DNA of 8,684 nucleotides from an uncultured Lachnospiraceae bacterium (GTDB lineage Bacteria; Bacillota; Clostridia; Lachnospirales; Lachnospiraceae), in NCBI GenBank assembly GCA_947175305.1, contig CAMWMO010000032.1:1-8684 (forward strand), given 5' to 3'. The position numbers were made by a program, and so were the translations under genes. Positions 5,927 through 8,684 of this stretch are shown here, in pieces. Positions within the stretch are counted from its first letter, which is position 1. The number at the start of each line of letters is the position of its first letter. A model generated the notes under the pieces. It worked only from the letters and a program-made list of their open reading frames with translations. It was not told where the DNA came from and did not search any database.

Positions 5927-6802
5927 CTACCTCTTAGACATGATATGAGCAAAAAATGCCGCCATACCGCGTCTTTTTACCGTCTTATTCCCTTCCTTGT
6001 TCATCAGCTTCGCCGCTAATTCCTCATAAGCCATAGCGGACCGCGCCCTCGGATTATCCACCGATACCGGCATCTGCTGCATGACCGCCTTAGCCAGCAT
6101 CTGATCCTGAGGTATCATCCCCAGATAGGAGATCGGCATCTTCAGATACCGCTCCACCACTGTCTCCAGCTTGGCATAGAGCGCCTGCGCCTCCGTCTCT
6201 CCCGTCACCTTGTTAGCCACCACCCTGATCTGAGTCTCCTCCGGCTTATAGCGCGGGTGACGATTCAACGCCTTTAGGAGCGAATAGGAATCCGTTATGG
6301 ATGTGGGCTCCGGCGTGGTCACGAGTAAAATCTCTCCGCTCGCTACCAGAAACTCCAGCACTGCCTCCGCAATGCCTGCACCGGTATCCACGATGATCGT
6401 GTCCACCAACTCATCCAGCTGTGCCAGATTATCAATGATATAAGTCAGATCATCCCGACTCAGGTTAGTCATACCTGCAATCCCGGAACCGCCGGATATG
6501 AATCCCACCTCCATAGGTCCCCAGGTAATGATATCTTTTAGATCCTTTCCCTTATATATTAAATCACACAAGTTATGTTTCGGCACCGCGCCGAACATGA
6601 TCTCTATGTTTGCAAGCCCGAAATCAGCGTCCAGAATGATCACCCTCTGGCCCATCTTACGAAACTGCACGGCAAGATTGATCGCCGTGTTGGACTTTCC
6701 CCCGCCGCCGTTCCCGCTTGTGACAGTGATGACTCTGGCCAGAGTACGCTTCGGCGGGGCGCTGCCCTTGATTATTCTTCTTAACTGTTCAGCCTGATCC
6801 AT
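5927..6802 (-). CDS. flhG: FlhG (YlxH), MinD-like ATPase controlling flagellar number
   Basis: FlhG is a ParA/MinD-family ATPase that works with FlhF to set flagellar number and position. The 291-residue protein begins MDQAEQLRRI, containing the DQAxxLR motif known in FlhG to stimulate FlhF GTPase activity. Next come a P-loop (SGNGGGGKSN, 29-38), the switch I-like LDADFGLAN (57-65), and a Walker B-type VDTGAG (138-143). The basic/hydrophobic tail (about 275-291, KRRGMAAFFAHIMSKR) fits the amphipathic membrane-targeting helix of the family. One oddity is that the signature lysine of the deviant Walker A motif (KGGxGKS) is Asn31, while the phosphate-binding Lys36 is kept. The ATG at 6800-6802 follows AAGGAGG, which overlaps the flhF stop, with only 12 bases between the genes. 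The assignment is firm; whether ATP hydrolysis is normal is open. Confidence 0.95.
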   Translation of the reverse strand: MDQAEQLRRIIKGSAPPKRTLARVITVTSGNGGGGKSNTAINLAVQFRKMGQRVIILDADFGLANIEIMFGAVPKHNLCDLIYKGKDLKDIITWGPMEVGFISGGSGIAGMTNLSRDDLTYIIDNLAQLDELVDTIIVDTGAGIAEAVLEFLVASGEILLVTTPEPTSITDSYSLLKALNRHPRYKPEETQIRVVANKVTGETEAQALYAKLETVVERYLKMPISYLGMIPQDQMLAKAVMQQMPVSVDNPRARSAMAYEELAAKLMNKEGNKTVKRRGMAAFFAHIMSKR

Positions 6803-6809
6803 GAGGCTT

Positions 6810-6816
6810 CCTCCTT
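6810..6816 (-). promoter_or_regulatory. flhG ribosome binding site overlapping the flhF stop codon
   Basis: AAGGAGG on the minus strand lies 7 bases before the flhG ATG, and its first two bases are the last two of the flhF TAA (6815-6817). Ribosomes ending on flhF would cover this site, so flhG initiation probably depends on flhF translation. That would suit two proteins that act as a pair. Confidence 0.8.
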
Positions 6817-8020
6817 AGTTCTTCCCTCCAAGCAATCTCTTGACCGTCTTCTGCGGATTAAAGTCTTCGATATCGTCCGGTACATTTTGTCCATAAGTCA
6901 CATAGGACAGATCCGCGCCCGTATAGAGCCGCAGATTAAGGAGGTTCCCGAGTGTCGTGGTCTCGTCCAGTTTGGTAAAGATCAGCTTGTAGTCCGCCAG
7001 CTCCTTATAAGAATCCGCAATACTGATCAGATCCCGGTATTTGGTGGTGGCGCTCAGAACCAGATGTACCTCCTTCTCCACTTTATCATCTACAGAATGT
7101 ATGATATTACACATGTTATCTTTTTGTGTGCTGTTCTGGTGGGAATGGCCCGCCGTGTCTATCATGATATAATCGTAATCTCTGAAATCCTCCATCGCCT
7201 TACTGATCTCTTCCACCGTATAGATCACACGGAAGGGCACCTCCAGAATGTTCGCATAGGTGCGAAGCTGTTCCGCCGCAGCGATACGGTAGGTGTCCGC
7301 TGTCAAAAGCGCCACCTTCTTCTTTTCATCCACCCGGAATTTAGAAGCGATCTTCGCGATCGTGGTTGTCTTTCCCACCCCTGTGGGACCGATGAAGAAC
7401 ACCAGCTTGATGCCGTTTGACGCCGGCTCTATCCCGCTGGATTTCCCGAATTTCAAAATCATCTTCTGATAGATATTTGCCAACGCATAGTCAAAGGGCA
7501 TATTTGGCTTGTTGATCAGCTCGATCTCGTCAATGATCTCCTGAGCATATTTCTCATCCACCTCGTTCTCCAGCATGGTGTCATGCAGAAGCCGCATGAA
7601 CTTATCTGTCTCTGACTCCTCCCTGACAGGCTCCGCGCCCTCTTCCTTCTCTGTCTTCTCCTCCTCCGGTTTCTGCAGCTGCTGCTCCAGAAGGGACTGT
7701 AAGCTGTCCAGTTTTTCCTCGATGGCGCTGTTGCTGTCCCGCTTCTCCGGGGTTTCAATAACAGGTGTGCTTTTAACTGGCTCCTCCACTTTATTCTGGC
7801 CGGTGGCGATCGCACTGATAGCGGAGACCGCCGCCGAATACTTTTCGCTCTCCTCCTCCAGCGCTACCGTAACCTCCACCAGAGGCGACTTTAAGAACGC
7901 GAAAAAGCCCCTGTTTTTCACGGGCTTGACATTCATGACGACTACGCCGTCCCCCAGTTCCTTTCTCGCGTTTTCGATCGCTTCCTTTTCAGTTTTGGCC
8001 GTAAATTTTTTGATTATCAT
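6815..8020 (-). CDS. flhF: FlhF, SRP-family GTPase for flagellar placement
   Basis: FlhF is the third SRP-type GTPase, related to Ffh and FtsY, and recruits early flagellar components to the membrane. The 401-residue protein has an N-terminal B domain (about 1-55, MIIKKFTAKTEKEAIENARK), a variable charged linker rich in Glu/Lys (about 75-140), an N domain (about 140-200) and a G domain (about 205-401). GTPase motifs are the P-loop GPTGVGKT (211-218), ADTYRIAAAEQL (241-252), G3 DTAGH (288-292), and TKLD (349-352). The G3 motif has His where the usual DTAGR of SRP GTPases has Arg. The ATG at 8018-8020 shares its A with the flhA stop (TAATG), and only a weak GGGATGG lies upstream, so translation is probably coupled to flhA. 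flhG follows after 12 bases. Confidence 0.97.
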   Translation of the reverse strand: MIIKKFTAKTEKEAIENARKELGDGVVVMNVKPVKNRGFFAFLKSPLVEVTVALEEESEKYSAAVSAISAIATGQNKVEEPVKSTPVIETPEKRDSNSAIEEKLDSLQSLLEQQLQKPEEEKTEKEEGAEPVREESETDKFMRLLHDTMLENEVDEKYAQEIIDEIELINKPNMPFDYALANIYQKMILKFGKSSGIEPASNGIKLVFFIGPTGVGKTTTIAKIASKFRVDEKKKVALLTADTYRIAAAEQLRTYANILEVPFRVIYTVEEISKAMEDFRDYDYIMIDTAGHSHQNSTQKDNMCNIIHSVDDKVEKEVHLVLSATTKYRDLISIADSYKELADYKLIFTKLDETTTLGNLLNLRLYTGADLSYVTYGQNVPDDIEDFNPQKTVKRLLGGKN

Positions 8021-8684
8021 TATGCTGTCACCATCCCAACAGACTGTAATTCGATCGAGGATTCCACTTCATTGTAGGACACAACGACCAGATCATTATA
8101 GTAATCCTCTGTCAGCTTCTTAAAGTAAGCACGCACAATAGGGGATGTGATCACGATCGGTATCTTGCCCAGATCCTCCAGCTTCTTGGTCTCCACACCG
8201 ACGGATTCCATAATATTCTTGGTCTTGGCAGGATCGAGGGTCAGATATGCTCCCTGCTCTGTCTGCTTGACGCTTGCCATGATCTCCTGCTCCAGCTTGG
8301 GATCCAGCGTCACCACGCTGGTCGTCTCGTTGGCCGGGAAGAATTTGTTGGAGATCGCACGTTTCAGGCTCTGTCTGACATATTCCGTCAGAATATCGGT
8401 ATCTCTGGTGGTAGCCGCGTAGTCCGCCAGAGTCTCGAATATGGTGAGCAGATCCCGGATGGAAATACCCTCCTTTAAGAGATTCTGCAGCACCTTCTGT
8501 ATCTCGCCAAGGCCCAGAAGTTTGGGCACCAGCTCCTCCACCAGGGAGGGATTGGTCTCTTTTAAGTTGTCCACCAGACTCTGTACATCCTGTCTGGTAA
8601 GAAGCTCGGATATGTACTGTCTGATGATCTCTGTCAGATGCGTCGCAATGATGGACGGCGGATCTACCACCGTATATCCCATAC
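8020..8684 (-). CDS. flhA: FlhA, flagellar export gate protein, C-terminal part (runs off right edge)
   Basis: About 220 C-terminal residues are visible, and the frame stays open to the window edge. FlhA forms the nonameric export gate of the flagellar type III secretion system: an N-terminal membrane region, lying outside the window, and a cytosolic ring that docks chaperone-substrate complexes. The visible part belongs to the cytosolic domain. It opens with GYTVVDPPSIIATHLTEIIR, followed by ELLTRQDVQSLVDNLK, LVPKLLGLGEIQKVLQNLL and IRDLLTIFETLADYA, all highly characteristic of FlhA. Complete FlhA is about 680-700 residues, so roughly two thirds is missing here only because the window ends. 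Type III secretion (SctV) homologues share the fold, but the flhF-flhG-che neighbourhood makes it flagellar. The TAA stop (8020-8022) overlaps the flhF ATG by one base. Confidence 0.97.
   Translation of the reverse strand, partial: MGYTVVDPPSIIATHLTEIIRQYISELLTRQDVQSLVDNLKETNPSLVEELVPKLLGLGEIQKVLQNLLKEGISIRDLLTIFETLADYAATTRDTDILTEYVRQSLKRAISNKFFPANETTSVVTLDPKLEQEIMASVKQTEQGAYLTLDPAKTKNIMESVGVETKKLEDLGKIPIVITSPIVRAYFKKLTEDYYNDLVVVSYNEVESSIELQSVGMVTA

Noticed and set aside
7575..8123. A 182-codon plus-strand frame opposite flhF and the end of flhA
   Set aside because: Ser/Phe-rich translation typical of antisense to a Glu/Lys-rich region, crossing two well-supported genes, with no family resemblance.
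1..8684. Mobile elements, tRNA or rRNA genes, riboswitches, attachment sites
   Set aside because: The block is almost wholly coding with gaps under 60 bases. I saw no transposase or integrase, no terminal inverted repeats and no RNA gene signature.

Overview
The window is one tightly packed block of flagellar and chemotaxis genes, all read on the minus strand. In transcription order it holds flhA (3' part only), flhF, flhG, a PilZ-domain gene, cheB, cheA, cheW, cheC, cheD and the first codons of an acidic protein cut off by the left edge. The order, strong AGGAGG-type ribosome binding sites, CheC/CheD proteins, two GTG starts and a base composition near half G+C point to a motile Firmicute. 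A member of the Clostridia, perhaps Lachnospiraceae, is the best guess. The order matches the distal part of the Bacillus subtilis fla/che operon (flhA-flhF-ylxH-cheB-cheA-cheW-cheC-cheD-sigD-swrB), with a PilZ gene inserted between flhG and cheB.

Layout from the right edge leftwards. Bases 8684-5927 carry the export and placement genes: FlhA is the export gate, and FlhF and FlhG are the GTPase/ATPase pair that sets where and how many flagella are built. Bases 5890-5162 carry a YcgR-like c-di-GMP receptor. Bases 5143-165 carry the chemotaxis core: CheB methylesterase, CheA kinase, CheW coupler, CheC CheY-P phosphatase and CheD receptor deamidase. Bases 115-1 hold the start of an unidentified acidic protein in the position where B. 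subtilis has sigD.

Intergenic gaps run from -1 to 56 bases and I found no convincing internal promoter or intrinsic terminator. Transcription as one polycistronic message is therefore likely, with the promoter upstream of the right edge. flhA/flhF overlap as TAATG, cheB/cheA are one base apart, and the flhF stop lies inside the flhG ribosome binding site, all of which suggest translational coupling. CheY, CheR, CheV and the receptors are not in the window and must lie elsewhere.

This is mostly a conventional locus and I do not see a new biological system. The points most worth checking are a Lys-to-Asn change in the deviant Walker A motif of FlhG, a DTAGH G3 motif in FlhF, the operon-embedded PilZ protein with an acidic insert between its two c-di-GMP motifs, an 18-base tandem repeat coding a Pro/Ala linker in CheA, and the truncated acidic reading frame at the left edge.
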